Assembly: GCF_023674425.1 (NCBI RefSeq)
Contig: NZ_CP098401.1
Location: 1,860,001-1,924,000, forward strand
DNA from: Sphingomonas donggukensis
GTDB lineage: Bacteria > Pseudomonadota > Alphaproteobacteria > Sphingomonadales > Sphingomonadaceae
Direction of reading: 5' to 3'
DNA: 64,000 bases
The position numbers and the translations under genes were made by a program. The notes under the pieces are model-generated. The model was not told where the DNA came from and made no database searches. It was given only the letters and a program-made list of their open reading frames with translations. Shown piece after piece: positions 36,923-45,488 of this stretch. How positions within the stretch are numbered: position 1 is the first letter of the stretch; every line of letters starts with the position of its first letter.

Positions 36923-38005
36923 CTATGCGATGCGGTGCAGCCAGCCGTGTGGATCGGGCGCGCGGCCGCGTTGCAGGTCGCTGAGGCGCTGCAGGAAGCG
37001 CGCGGTGGTCTGACCGGTGCCGCCGCTGCCGATGTCGAACGCGTAGTCGGGTCCGGCGACCTTGCCGATCGGGGTGACGACCGCGGCGGTACCGCAGGCG
37101 AACGCCTCGACCAGCGCGCCGCTTTGCGCATCGGCGCGGAACTGCTCGATGGAATACAGCTCCTCCCGCACGGTCAGCCCCTCGTCGCGCGCCATCTGCA
37201 AAATCGACGCGCGGGTGATGCCGGGCAGGATCGTGCCGGTCAGCGGCGGCGTCACCAGGCTGCCGTCGGCCATCACGAACATCACGTTCATGCCGCCCAG
37301 CTCCTCGATCCAGCGGCGTTCGACCGCGTCGAGGAACAGCACCTGGTCATGCCCGCGGCGCACCGCCTCGGCCTGCGCGACCAGGCTGGTGGCGTAATTG
37401 CCGCCGCACTTCGCCGCGCCCGTGCCCCCCGGCGCGGCGCGCGTATAATCGTGGCTGACCCACAGCGAAATCGCGCGCGCCCCGCCCTTCCAATACGCAC
37501 CGACCGACGAGGCGAGCACGCAGTAGAGATATTCGGTCGCGGGCTTCACGCCCAGGAACACCTCGCTCGCGAACATGAACGGGCGCAGGTACAGCGCGCC
37601 GCCGTCGATCGCCGGGATCCAGTCGCGATCGGTCAGCACCAGCTGCCTGCACGATTCGAGGAACATCTCCTCGGGCAGCAGGGCCATCGCCATCCGCTCC
37701 GCCGACGACCGGAAGCGCGCGGCGTTCGCATCGGGGCGAAACAGCGCGATGCCGCCCTCATCCAGCGCATAGGCCTTCAGCCCCTCGAAAATCTCCTGCG
37801 CATAATGCAGCACCGCGGTCGCCGGATCGACCGTCACGGGGCCGCGCGCAGTGATCTTCGCGTCGTGCCAGCCCTCGTCCGCGCTGTAGCGGATCGTCGC
37901 CATATGGTCGGTGAACACCCGGCCGAAACCCGGATCGGCGAGCAGGCCGGCGCGCTCGTTCACGCTGAGCGGCTGGGGATTCGGCTCGTGCGCAAACGCG
38001 GTCAT
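36923..38005 (-). CDS. ilvE: Branched-chain amino-acid aminotransferase
   Basis: 360 aa class IV PLP aminotransferase, group II (long) type, making Val, Leu and Ile from the keto acids. Segments: HYAQEIFEGLKAYAL, GALYLRPFMFASEVFLGVKP, PLP Lys in GAAKCGGNYA (Lys199), EELGGMNVMFV and EAFACGTAAVVTPIG. The start at 38005 is the family start. Divergent from a MarR gene across 66 bp, so MarR control is possible but unproven. Confidence 0.96.
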   Translation of the reverse strand: MTAFAHEPNPQPLSVNERAGLLADPGFGRVFTDHMATIRYSADEGWHDAKITARGPVTVDPATAVLHYAQEIFEGLKAYALDEGGIALFRPDANAARFRSSAERMAMALLPEEMFLESCRQLVLTDRDWIPAIDGGALYLRPFMFASEVFLGVKPATEYLYCVLASSVGAYWKGGARAISLWVSHDYTRAAPGGTGAAKCGGNYATSLVAQAEAVRRGHDQVLFLDAVERRWIEELGGMNVMFVMADGSLVTPPLTGTILPGITRASILQMARDEGLTVREELYSIEQFRADAQSGALVEAFACGTAAVVTPIGKVAGPDYAFDIGSGGTGQTTARFLQRLSDLQRGRAPDPHGWLHRIA

Positions 38006-38071
38006 TTCAGGCGATCCTTGGGGTCTGTCCGGGTTGCCGCGGGGGTAGGACCGGTGCCATAAAAGGTCAAC

Positions 38072-38578
38072 ATGGCTGGCCAAAACCCGATCCCTTCCCC
38101 GATCGCGGCGTCGCCGCTGTTCCTGACCGAGCCGGAGATTCGCCGGGGGATTGAACTGCTCTATTTCGGCTACAGCCACCTGACCCGCGCGATCGATGCG
38201 GGGCTCGCCGAACAGGGCCTGGGGCGCGCCCACCACCGCGCGCTGTACTTCATCGCGCGGCGCCCCGGCTTGCCGGTCGGCGAGCTGCTGGGCCTGCTGG
38301 CGATCACCAAGCAATCGCTCGGCCGGGTGCTGACCGACCTTCAGGCGCGCGGGTTGGTCGAGACGCGCACCGGCGACCGCGACCGGCGGCAGAAGCTGCT
38401 GGCGCTGACCGCGGACGGCGTGACGCTGGAGCGCGACCTGTATGCGTCGCTGAGCGGACGGCTGGCGGCGGCGTATTCGAGCGCGGGCCAGGGCGCGGTC
38501 GGCGGGTTCTGGGCGGTGCTGGAGGGGCTGATCCCCGGCCCGGAACGCGCGCGGGTGGCGAAGCTGGGCAAGCTGTAA
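38072..38578 (+). CDS. MarR-family transcriptional regulator
   Basis: 168 aa winged-helix repressor. LFFGYSHL-type helix (IELLYFGYSHLTRAIDAGLA), HHRALYFIARRPGLPVGELL, recognition helix ITKQSLGRVLTDLQARGLVE and wing TGDRDRRQKLLALTADG. Dimerisation helices flank. It is divergent from ilvE; a palindromic repeat follows its stop. The ligand is unknown. Confidence 0.92.
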   Translation: MAGQNPIPSPIAASPLFLTEPEIRRGIELLYFGYSHLTRAIDAGLAEQGLGRAHHRALYFIARRPGLPVGELLGLLAITKQSLGRVLTDLQARGLVETRTGDRDRRQKLLALTADGVTLERDLYASLSGRLAAAYSSAGQGAVGGFWAVLEGLIPGPERARVAKLGKL

Positions 38579-38585
38579 CCCCTTC

Positions 38586-38663
38586 CCGTTCGTTTCGAGC
38601 GCAGTCGAGAAACCGCTCAGTTCCGCGCGACCAAAGTTTCTCGACTGCGCTCGAAAGGAACGG
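38586..38663. repeat. Family A palindrome
   Basis: Left arm CCGTTCGTTTCGAGCGCAGT and right arm ACTGCGCTCGAAAGGAACGG, in the 93-bp convergent gap between the MarR gene and proC. Confidence 0.85.
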
Positions 38664-38671
38664 AGCGGAGG

Positions 38672-39463
38672 TCAGCGCGCCGCCTCCGCCAGCTCCGCAC
38701 TCCGCCGCGCTGCCGCTGTGAGCGTGTCGGCCACCAGCCGCCGCATCGCCGCCCCGTGATCCAGCACGTCCAGCCCGGCCCGCGTCGTCCCGCCCGGGCT
38801 GGCCACCCGGTCCGCCAGCACCGCCGGTCCCACGTCCGAATCCGCCGCCAGCGCCGCCGCGCCCTCGACCGTCGCGATCGCGAACCGCTCGGCCATTGCC
38901 GCCGGCAGCCCCAGCGCGGCCGCACCCGCCGCCATCGCCTCGATGAAGCGGTACGCGAACCCCGGACCCGACCCCGAAAGCGCGACGACGGCGTGGAACA
39001 GCGCCTCGTCGGCGATCCACTCGACCAGCCCCAGCGGCGCCATCAGCGCCTCCGCCACATCGCGCACGCGCGCGTCATCGCTCGTCGTGTGCAGCGCCAC
39101 CACCCCACGCCCGATCGCGACCGGCAGGTTCGGCATAGCCCGCACCACCGCGCGCGCCGGTATCTTCGCGGCCAGCGTCGCTTCCTCGACTCCGGCCAGG
39201 ATCGACACCAGCACGTCCGGGTTCGTGCTCGCCAGCGACGGCGCCACCGCGTCCAGCAACTGCGGCTTGATCGCCAGCACCAGAACGTCCGGACGCCCCT
39301 CGGGCGGCGCGGCGACCAGCGTCACGCCGGCGGGCACGTCGGGCGCGCCGGGATCGATCGCGACGATATTCGCCGGGTCGGCCCCGTCGGCGATCCACCG
39401 CGCCAGCATCGCCCCACCCATGTTGCCGGCCCCGACCAGCCACAGCCGGGCGGGATACGTCAC
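38672..39463 (-). CDS. proC: Pyrroline-5-carboxylate reductase
   Basis: 263 aa from a GTG start. Rossmann opening LWLVGAGNMGGAMLARWI, then LAIKPQLLDAV, VRAMPNLPVAIGRG, ALSGSGPGFAYRFIEAM and the family signature SPGGTTRAGLDVL. Last step of proline synthesis (NADPH). The GTG overlaps the stop of the YbjN-type gene (GTGA), so translation is coupled. Confidence 0.95.
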   Translation of the reverse strand: MTYPARLWLVGAGNMGGAMLARWIADGADPANIVAIDPGAPDVPAGVTLVAAPPEGRPDVLVLAIKPQLLDAVAPSLASTNPDVLVSILAGVEEATLAAKIPARAVVRAMPNLPVAIGRGVVALHTTSDDARVRDVAEALMAPLGLVEWIADEALFHAVVALSGSGPGFAYRFIEAMAAGAAALGLPAAMAERFAIATVEGAAALAADSDVGPAVLADRVASPGGTTRAGLDVLDHGAAMRRLVADTLTAAARRSAELAEAAR

Positions 39464-39963
39464 GCCTCGCCCTGCGTCTCGATCAACGCCGCGGCCATCG
39501 CTTCCTTGGGCGTCTTGCCGCCCCACAGCACGAACTGGAACACGGGGTAGAAGCGCTCGCACTCGTCGATCGCGCTCTCGACCAGCGTCTCGGCGCTTTC
39601 CAGGCTGAGTGACGGTTCGTCGTCGCCGTCGATCAGCGCGGCGTGGCGGAACAGCAGGATGCCGCTCGACGACCACAGCTCGAAATGGCCGATCCACAGC
39701 TGTTCGTTGACCAGCCCGATCGCCTCGTACATCGCCGCGCGCCGCTCGTCCGACACGCGCACGTCGGGAAAGGCGAGGAACTGGAGCACCGCGTCCTCGT
39801 CGCGCCAGATCGCGCGCAGCTCGTATTCGGTCCAGCTGCCCTTCACCTTCGCGACGATCTCGTCGTCGTCGCGCTCGTGCGTCCAGCCATGCGCCGCATA
39901 ATACCGCTCGAGCATCTCGATCGGTGCGGCGTCGTCGCGGTCGTGTTCCATCTCGTCGAGCAT
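39460..39963 (-). CDS. YbjN domain-containing protein
   Basis: 167 aa from the ATG at 39963 (a GTG at 39987 would add 8 residues). APIEMLERYYAAHGWTHERD opens a YbjN fold (type III secretion chaperone-like), with WTEYELRAIWRDEDAVLQFL and LVNEQLWIGHFELWSSSGIL. Paired with proC in many alphaproteobacteria by memory; the role is unknown. No signal peptide. Confidence 0.88.
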   Translation of the reverse strand: MLDEMEHDRDDAAPIEMLERYYAAHGWTHERDDDEIVAKVKGSWTEYELRAIWRDEDAVLQFLAFPDVRVSDERRAAMYEAIGLVNEQLWIGHFELWSSSGILLFRHAALIDGDDEPSLSLESAETLVESAIDECERFYPVFQFVLWGGKTPKEAMAAALIETQGEA

Positions 39964-40053
39964 CCGCGTCTTATCCCCGCTCGGCACCGGGATGCCAAGC
40001 GACTGCGCCTAGCGAAGCTTGGCCACCCATCCGAAAACTGTGGAAAACCAGCG

Positions 40054-40335
40054 TCAGATCGCGGGCGCCGCGGGCTTCGGCGCGCGCGCCGGCTTGGCGG
40101 CAGCTTCGAGGGCCTCGATCCGCGCCTTCAGCGCGTCGTTCTCGTCGCGCGCGGCGGCGGCCATCGCCTTCACCACCTCGAATTCCTCGCGGCTGACGAA
40201 GTCGAGCCCGCCGATCAGCCCCTTGGCGTGCTCGCGCACGCTCTCGCCCGCCTCGCGGCCGACGCCCGCCATCGTGCCGGCGGCGCCGTTCATGAACTTC
40301 ACGAAATCGTCGAAGAAGCGGTTTTCGGTCTGCAT
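40054..40335 (-). CDS. ubiK: UbiK/YqiC accessory factor (BMFP domain)
   Basis: 93 aa. NRFFDDFVKFMNGAAGTMAG, then VREHAKGLIGGLDFVSREEF, a C-terminal coiled coil (DENDALKARIEALEAA) and an Ala/Pro/Lys tail. BMFP proteins promote membrane fusion in vitro and assist aerobic ubiquinone synthesis via UbiJ. The start follows the tspO stop by 15 bp, indicating one transcript. The length and coiled-coil match the family. Confidence 0.88.
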   Translation of the reverse strand: MQTENRFFDDFVKFMNGAAGTMAGVGREAGESVREHAKGLIGGLDFVSREEFEVVKAMAAAARDENDALKARIEALEAAAKPARAPKPAAPAI

Positions 40336-40349
40336 TGCGGTGAAACTCC

Positions 40350-40904
40350 TCAGAGCGCGATCTGGGTGCTCGATGCGTCGCTGACAACCCCGTCGGCGCC
40401 GGGATTGAGCTGGCCGATGCTCCACGTCAGCGCGCCGGCGAAGCAGATCCACACCATGTACGGCACCATCAGCCACGCCGCCGCCTTGCGAATCCGCGCG
40501 AAGGCAAAGGTCGTGGCGACCGACAGCAGCAGCATCGCGACGATCAGGCCGAACGCCGCCGCGATCATGTGCGCGCCGAAGAACAGCGGCGACCACGGCA
40601 AATTCGCCGCCAGTTGCGCCGCGAACAGCGCGATCGCTAGCCCGCGCCCGCGGGCGCCGCGCGCATCGGCGATCATGGCGAGAGCGAGGCCCAGCAGGAC
40701 GTAGAGGATGGTCCACGCGATCGGGAACACGATGCCGGGCGGCGTCAGCGCCGGCTTCACCAGCGCGGCGTACCAGGCATTGTCGTCCCCGCTCGGCACC
40801 AGCCGCCCGGACAGGAAGCCCAGGAACACGATCAGCGGCACCGTGACTATCGCCCAGCGCAGGAACGACGCCCGCAATTGCCCTCGTGACGCGATCTCGC
40901 TCAA
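40350..40904 (-). CDS. TspO/MBR family protein
   Basis: 184 aa with five transmembrane helices. Landmarks: WYAALVKPALTPPGIVFPIA (the W-x-KP-PP-FPIAWT motif), ILYVLLGLALAMI, LAANLPWSPLFFGAH and MVPYMVWICFAGAL(T)WSI. TspO binds porphyrins/steroids and modulates tetrapyrrole and stress responses. An N-terminal extension of about 15 residues (SEIASRGQLRAS) is unusual but in frame. Just upstream begins the 41-kb tandem repeat array. Confidence 0.93.
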   Translation of the reverse strand: MSEIASRGQLRASFLRWAIVTVPLIVFLGFLSGRLVPSGDDNAWYAALVKPALTPPGIVFPIAWTILYVLLGLALAMIADARGARGRGLAIALFAAQLAANLPWSPLFFGAHMIAAAFGLIVAMLLLSVATTFAFARIRKAAAWLMVPYMVWICFAGALTWSIGQLNPGADGVVSDASSTQIAL

Positions 40905-41010
40905 ATCCCACGCTCCTTGCCCGGCAGCAGGCGGCTTCCGTAGCGAGTGGCGGGGGCGGGTTCAATGCAGAGGGGACACCGCCCTCGCCCATGCCCGCCC
41001 CGACCGACAT

Positions 41011-41802
41011 CCGGTCGCTTCGAACAGGGATAGAGAAGGCGGGATCGAGAAGTCCTCGCCTGAGGCAGCAACCTCTCGATACGGCGTCTCGACAAGCTCG
41101 ACACCTACTCGAGGCGAACGGGTGGGTGAGGTAGCGCCGCAAAAACCGTTCGTGCCGAGTGAAGTCGGACCACATACCGCGGGCGCCACGACCGAAAACC
41201 ACCCGACCGGACGCCCCCCACCCAAACCGTTCGCTTCGAGTAGGGATCGAGCTTGTCGAGAGCCCGTATCGAGAAGTCCTCTCGCAGAGGCACCCACCTC
41301 TCAATACGTCGTCTCGACAGACTCGACGCCTACTCGAGACGAACGGATGGGGGCGGGAGCGCCGCAAGCCGTTCGTGCCGAGTGAAGTCGAACGACACAC
41401 CGCGGGTGTCACGACCGAAAACCACCCGACTGGACGCCCCCCCACCCACACCGTTCGCTTCGAGTAGGGATCGAGCTTGTCGAGAGCCCGTATCGAGAAG
41501 TCCTCTCCATGAGGCACCCACCTCTCGATACGGCGTCTGGGCAGGCTCGACACCTGCTCGAGGCGAACGGGTGGGGGCGAGAGCGCCGCAAGCCGTTCGT
41601 GCCGAGTGAAGTCGGACCACACACCGCGGGCGCCACGACCGAAAACCACCCGACCGGACGCCCCACCCAAACCGTTCGCTTCGAGTAGGGATCGAGCTTG
41701 TCGAGAGCCCGTATCGAGAAGTCTTCGCGAGTGCGGCACCAACCTCTCGATACGGCGTCTCGACAGGCTCGACGCCTACTCGAGGCAAACGGATGGGGGC
41801 GG
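41011..41802. repeat. Tandem array of about 3.6 copies of a ~223-bp repeat (gap 40905-41775)
   Basis: Full units start at 41146, 41369 and 41593 with CCGTTCGTGCCGAGTGAAGT; a partial unit covers 41011-41145. Each unit holds GCCACGACCGAAAACCACCC, a left arm CCGTTCGCTTCGAGTAGGGA with TCGAGCTTGTCGAGAGCCCG, and a right arm CTCTCGATACGGCGTCTCGA...CGAGGCGAACGG. Units are about 90% alike, with small indels. No coding gene is supported in this 871-bp gap. The last copy extends into the 3' end of tlyA. A single related element lies at 61222-61341. Confidence 0.88.
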
Positions 41803-42555
41803 AGTAAGGAAAGCCTCCCCCCGCACCGCCGCGATCAGGAACTCGACATTCCCCTCCGGGCCGGTGATCGGGCTCTCGACCACGCCCACCACCGACCAGC
41901 CCTCGCCCGCGACCCAGTCCGCCACTTCCGCACAGACGCGCGCGTGGATCGCGGGGTCGCGGACCACGCCGCCCTTGCCGACTTCCTCGCGCCCCGCCTC
42001 GAACTGCGGCTTGATGAGCGCGAGCAGGCGCGCGCCCTCGGCAGCGAATCCCATCGGCACGGCCAGCACCTTGGCCAGCCCGATGAAGCTCGCGTCGCAC
42101 ACGATCAGGTCGATGCTTTCGGGAATGTGCGCCGCGGTCAGGATGCGCGCGCTCGTCTGTTCGTGGACGATCACCCGGTCGTCCTGGCGCAGCTTCCATG
42201 CCAGCTGGTTGGTGCCCGAATCGACCGCATAGACGCGCGCGGCGCCGCGGGTCAGCAGCACGTCGGTGAAGCCCCCAGTCGACGATCCGACGTCGATCGC
42301 CACCGTACCGCCGACATCCCAGCCGAAATGGTCGAGCGCGTGGGCCAGCTTGATGCCGCCGCGCGACACCCACGGGTGGTCGCGCCCGCGCACGTCGATG
42401 GTGGCATCGGTCGGCAACAGCTGCCCGGGCTTGTCGACCTTGCGATCGCCGACGAACACCAGCCCTGCCATCACCAGCGCCTGCGCACGGGTGCGGCTTT
42501 CGGCCAGGCCGCGGTCGGCGATCAGCTGGTCGGCGCGAACCTTGCCCGCGGCCAC
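41776..42555 (-). CDS. tlyA: TlyA-family rRNA 2'-O-methyltransferase
   Basis: 259 aa from a GTG at 42555. N-terminal S4 RNA-binding domain (RADQLIADRGLAESRTRAQA, then GLVFVGDRKVDKPGQLL) and a Rossmann methyltransferase domain: WVSRGGIKLAHALDHF, AIDVGSSTGGFTDVLL, LIVCDASFIGL and LIKPQFEAGREEVGKGGVVR. TlyA proteins 2'-O-methylate 16S/23S rRNA cytidines. The last residues (TPPPSVCLE, then TAG) are encoded by the end of the tandem repeat array. The bamD stop is 15 bp upstream. Confidence 0.93.
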   Translation of the reverse strand: MAAGKVRADQLIADRGLAESRTRAQALVMAGLVFVGDRKVDKPGQLLPTDATIDVRGRDHPWVSRGGIKLAHALDHFGWDVGGTVAIDVGSSTGGFTDVLLTRGAARVYAVDSGTNQLAWKLRQDDRVIVHEQTSARILTAAHIPESIDLIVCDASFIGLAKVLAVPMGFAAEGARLLALIKPQFEAGREEVGKGGVVRDPAIHARVCAEVADWVAGEGWSVVGVVESPITGPEGNVEFLIAAVRGEAFLTPPPSVCLE

Positions 42556-42569
42556 GCGCGCGACCGCGA

Positions 42570-43541
42570 TCAGTTGGTCGGCGTCGGGGTCGGCGGCGTC
42601 GTGGCCGGCGCGGGGTTCGGGCCCGGCACGACCGGCGGCGTCGCGTTCGCCGGCGGCGCGGGCGCGGTCGTCGGGTTGGTGATCGGCGCCGGAGTTTTCG
42701 ACGGCTTCGCCTGCGGCGGCGCGACCGTCTGCGGCACGAGCGCGGGCTGCGCCTGCGGCGGCAGCACCGGATATTCGCCGGCCAGCTTGTAGGCGCGGGC
42801 GTACCAGTCGGTGCCCGGATAGTTGGCGCCGAGCACCGCGGCCGACTTCTTCGCCTCCTCGCGCAGACCCAGCGCCAGATACGTCTCGGTCAGCCGCATC
42901 AGCGCCTCGGGCGCATGTGTCGTCGTCTGATACTGGTCGACGACCTGGCGGAAGCGCATCGACGCCGCCAGCCACTGGCCGCGGCGTTCGTAGAAGCGCC
43001 CGATCTCCATTTCCTTGCCGGCCAGATGGTCGCGGACCAGATCGACCTTCAGCCGCGCATCCGACGCATAGCGCGTGTTCGGATAGCGCCGCTGCAGTTC
43101 GCCGAGCGCATCGAGCGCCTGCTGCGTGATCTTCTGGTCGCGCGTCACGTCGCTGATCTGCTCGTAATAGCTGAGCGCGACGAGGTAATAGGCATAGGGC
43201 GCATCGCGGTTGCCCGGATGCACCGACAGGAACCGCTGCGACCCCTGGATCGCCTTCGTATAGTCGCCGTCGAGGTAATAGCTGAACGACCCCATCAGCT
43301 GCGCGCGTCGCGCCCAGATCGAATAGGGATGCTGGCGCTCGACCTCGTCGAACAGCGCCGCGGCTTCCTTGTACTGGCCGCGGTCGAGCCGGGTCTTGGC
43401 CGCCGAATACAGCGTGCCGACGTCGCGCGCGACATAGGGGGTATCGGCGGCGTTGCCGCCCCGACGGGCACAGCCCGCGGTTGCGACGACGCTGAGGGCC
43501 AAGGCGGAAAGCGCGACGGCGCGAAAGGCTGGAATACGCAT
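42570..43541 (-). CDS. bamD: Outer-membrane assembly lipoprotein BamD
   Basis: 323 aa. Lipobox ATAGC (Cys 23), then TPR repeats: GTLYSAAKTRLDRGQYKEAA, QHPYSIWARRAQLMGSFSYY, RFLSVHPGNRDAPYAYYLVA and ELQRRYPNTRYASDARLKVD. Essential BAM-complex partner for outer-membrane protein insertion. The C-terminus has a long Pro/Thr/Ala tail (PPTPTPTN end) beyond the usual domain. Started at 43541 (MRIPAFRAVAL), which gives a proper lipoprotein leader; open frame continues to 43634. Confidence 0.95.
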   Translation of the reverse strand: MRIPAFRAVALSALALSVVATAGCARRGGNAADTPYVARDVGTLYSAAKTRLDRGQYKEAAALFDEVERQHPYSIWARRAQLMGSFSYYLDGDYTKAIQGSQRFLSVHPGNRDAPYAYYLVALSYYEQISDVTRDQKITQQALDALGELQRRYPNTRYASDARLKVDLVRDHLAGKEMEIGRFYERRGQWLAASMRFRQVVDQYQTTTHAPEALMRLTETYLALGLREEAKKSAAVLGANYPGTDWYARAYKLAGEYPVLPPQAQPALVPQTVAPPQAKPSKTPAPITNPTTAPAPPANATPPVVPGPNPAPATTPPTPTPTN

Positions 43542-43660
43542 CGAGCGCGCATGTAGCGTAGCCGGGGGTCCGCGGACAAATGCTTTTGCATATGGACGGA
43601 TCGCAGACGGTGGCGCAGCGTTTCCCCGGGGCACGCCATCACCCGAAACGGAACCGCCGA

Positions 43661-44500
43661 ATGACCGCCACGCTGCTTGCCACCCACCGCGTCGAAAAAC
43701 CGTGGGGCCGCCACAGCTTGTGGCCGGGCTTTGCCGATCCGGCGCCGGGCGGCGATCCGGTGGGGGAGGTCTGGTTCCAGGCGCCGGGCGATGCCGAGCC
43801 CGACCTGCTCGTCAAATATCTGTTCACCTCCGAAAAACTGTCGATCCAGGTCCATCCCGACGACGAACAGGCGCACGCCCGCGGCCTGCCGCGCGGCAAG
43901 GACGAATGCTGGCTGATTCTCGATGCTGAACCCGGCGCGACGATCGCGATCGGCACGCACGAACCGGTCGATGCCGAAACCCTCCGCGCCGCCGCGCTCG
44001 ACGGGTCGATCGAGCAGCTGGTCGACTGGAAGCCGGTGAAGGCGGGCGATTTCTTCTATTCCGCCTCGGGCACCGTCCACGCGATCGGGCCCGGGCTCAC
44101 CCTGATCGAGGTGCAGCAGAATTCGGAAACCACCTACCGCCTCTACGATTATGGCCGCCCGCGCGAGCTGCATCTCGACGACGGCGTCGCGGTGTCGGAC
44201 GCCCGCCCCTATGTCGCGCCGCCCGCGCCGGGGCGCGTCGCCGACGATCGCACGATCCTGGTCGAGGGGCCGAAATTCGTCCTCGAACGCTGGTCGGCGG
44301 GGTGCCGGGCCTTCAGCCTGCCCGCAGGCACGACCGCGTGGCTGATCCCGGTCACCGGCAGTGGCACTGCCGACGGCGTCGCCTTTGCCGCCGGCCAGTG
44401 CCTGACGCTGGAGGGGGCGTGCGTCGTCGCGGCAGAGGCGGGCGCCGACCTGCTGCTCGCCTATCCCGGCACCACCCGCATCGACCTGTCGGGCGCGTGA
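43661..44500 (+). CDS. manA: Class I mannose-6-phosphate isomerase
   Basis: 279 aa cupin isomerase (fructose-6-P/mannose-6-P). Zinc-site and family segments: KPWGRHSL, GEVWFQ, KYLFTSEKLSIQVHPDDEQA, GKDECWLILDAEPGA, DFFYSASGTVHAIGPGLTLI and EVQQNSETTYRLYDYGRPRE. The short length is typical of the Firmicute/alpha-type enzymes. Likely feeds GDP-mannose for exopolysaccharide. Divergent from bamD. Confidence 0.93.
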   Translation: MTATLLATHRVEKPWGRHSLWPGFADPAPGGDPVGEVWFQAPGDAEPDLLVKYLFTSEKLSIQVHPDDEQAHARGLPRGKDECWLILDAEPGATIAIGTHEPVDAETLRAAALDGSIEQLVDWKPVKAGDFFYSASGTVHAIGPGLTLIEVQQNSETTYRLYDYGRPRELHLDDGVAVSDARPYVAPPAPGRVADDRTILVEGPKFVLERWSAGCRAFSLPAGTTAWLIPVTGSGTADGVAFAAGQCLTLEGACVVAAEAGADLLLAYPGTTRIDLSGA

Positions 44501-44578
44501 ACGGATCGTAGTTTTTCGTTCACGCAACTTACCCGGCGCAGCGGGCGTTCGGCACGCATTCCATTCAAGGAGGAAGTC

Positions 44579-45127
44579 ATGCGTACCCCGATCATCTTCG
44601 CAGCCCTTGCCGCGACGACCCTCGCCGCCGTTCCGGCTGCGGCGCAGTCGAACCCGAACCGCGAATATCGCGAGGAGGTGCGCGACGCCCAGCGCGACTA
44701 TCGCAACGACCTGCGCGACGCGAATTCGCCGCGTGACGTTCGCAACGCCCGCCGCGAGTACAATCGCGAGATTCGCGACGCGCGTCAGGACCGTCGCCGC
44801 GACTGGCGCCAGTATCGCAACTACGACTACAACCGTTTCGAGAACGGCCAGCGCCGCTATTATGCCGATCAATATTATCGCGATGGCCGCTATTATCAGA
44901 CCCGTCGCCTCGGCCGTAACGACCGCATCTATCGCGGCAACGACGGGCGCTATTACTGCCGCCGCAACGACGGCACGACCGGCCTGATCATCGGCGGCGT
45001 CGCCGGCGGCTTCCTCGGCAACGCGCTGAGCAACGGCAGCTCGAACCTGCTCGGTACGCTGCTCGGTGCAGCAGGCGGCGCAGCACTCGGTCGCTCGATC
45101 GACCGCGGCCAGGTCAGCTGCCGCTAA
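44579..45127 (+). CDS. Periplasmic Arg/Tyr-rich protein with glycine-zipper 2TM domain
   Basis: 182 aa. Signal peptide (to AAAQ, residue 23), then a basic Arg/Tyr/Asp-rich helical region (REYREEVRDAQRDYRNDLRD; YYADQYYRDGRYYQTRRLGR), a short CRR motif and a glycine-zipper segment (TGLIIGGVAGGFLGNALSNG; LLGTLLGAAGGAALGRSID). The zipper is the 'glycine zipper 2TM' domain of Rick-17-kDa-like envelope proteins. AAGGAGG gives a strong ribosome site. A clear terminator follows. Function unknown; envelope-stress proteins look like this. Confidence 0.87.
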   Translation: MRTPIIFAALAATTLAAVPAAAQSNPNREYREEVRDAQRDYRNDLRDANSPRDVRNARREYNREIRDARQDRRRDWRQYRNYDYNRFENGQRRYYADQYYRDGRYYQTRRLGRNDRIYRGNDGRYYCRRNDGTTGLIIGGVAGGFLGNALSNGSSNLLGTLLGAAGGAALGRSIDRGQVSCR

Positions 45128-45152
45128 GCCTTTGCCACGCAGGCAATGACGG

Positions 45153-45182
45153 ACGGCCCGGCGGGACACCGCCGGGCCGTTT
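45153..45182. terminator. Rho-independent-type terminator
   Basis: 12-bp perfect stem ACGGCCCGGCGG / CCGCCGGGCCGT with a 4-nt loop, then TT, 25 bp after the glycine-zipper gene. The minus-strand gene at 45193-45414 ends just beyond it, so it may serve both directions. Confidence 0.75.
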
Positions 45183-45192
45183 GCGTGTCAGG

Positions 45193-45414
45193 TCAGAGCA
45201 ATCCGCCGCCCAGCGACAGGCGCACGATCGCGACGACCAGCAGCAGCAGGTTCAGGTTGCGGCCCGCGGTCTTGCTCGACAGCATGCCGATGACCGCGCC
45301 GACCAGCGTGATCGGGATCGCCAGCCAGTTGAGCGCGCCGAGCAGCGGGATGATTCCGGGAATCACGAAGATCAGCGACGTGAGACCGACGAGGATGGAA
45401 AGAATATTCAGCAT
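45193..45414 (-). CDS. Small membrane protein, 73 aa
   Basis: MLNILSILVGLTSLIFVIPG, then IIPLLGALNWLAIPITLVGA and NLNLLLLVVAIVRLSLGGGL: three short hydrophobic segments with an SSKTAGRN loop. The sequence resembles small YqaE/PMP3-unrelated hypothetical membrane proteins in sphingomonads. The start at 45414 is taken because the upstream extension of the frame is not hydrophobic. It faces the lipoprotein gene at 45489 divergently. Confidence 0.75.
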   Translation of the reverse strand: MLNILSILVGLTSLIFVIPGIIPLLGALNWLAIPITLVGAVIGMLSSKTAGRNLNLLLLVVAIVRLSLGGGLL

Positions 45415-45488
45415 GACGGCAATATGGCGACGCCCCGGTGTCTTGGCAAGATAACACAGTCGCCATTCCTTAATCCCTCCCCTGACAT

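Noticed and set aside
41011..41802. Possible CRISPR array
   Set aside because: Repeats are 223-bp units containing palindromes, with conserved rather than unique 'spacers', and no cas genes are near.
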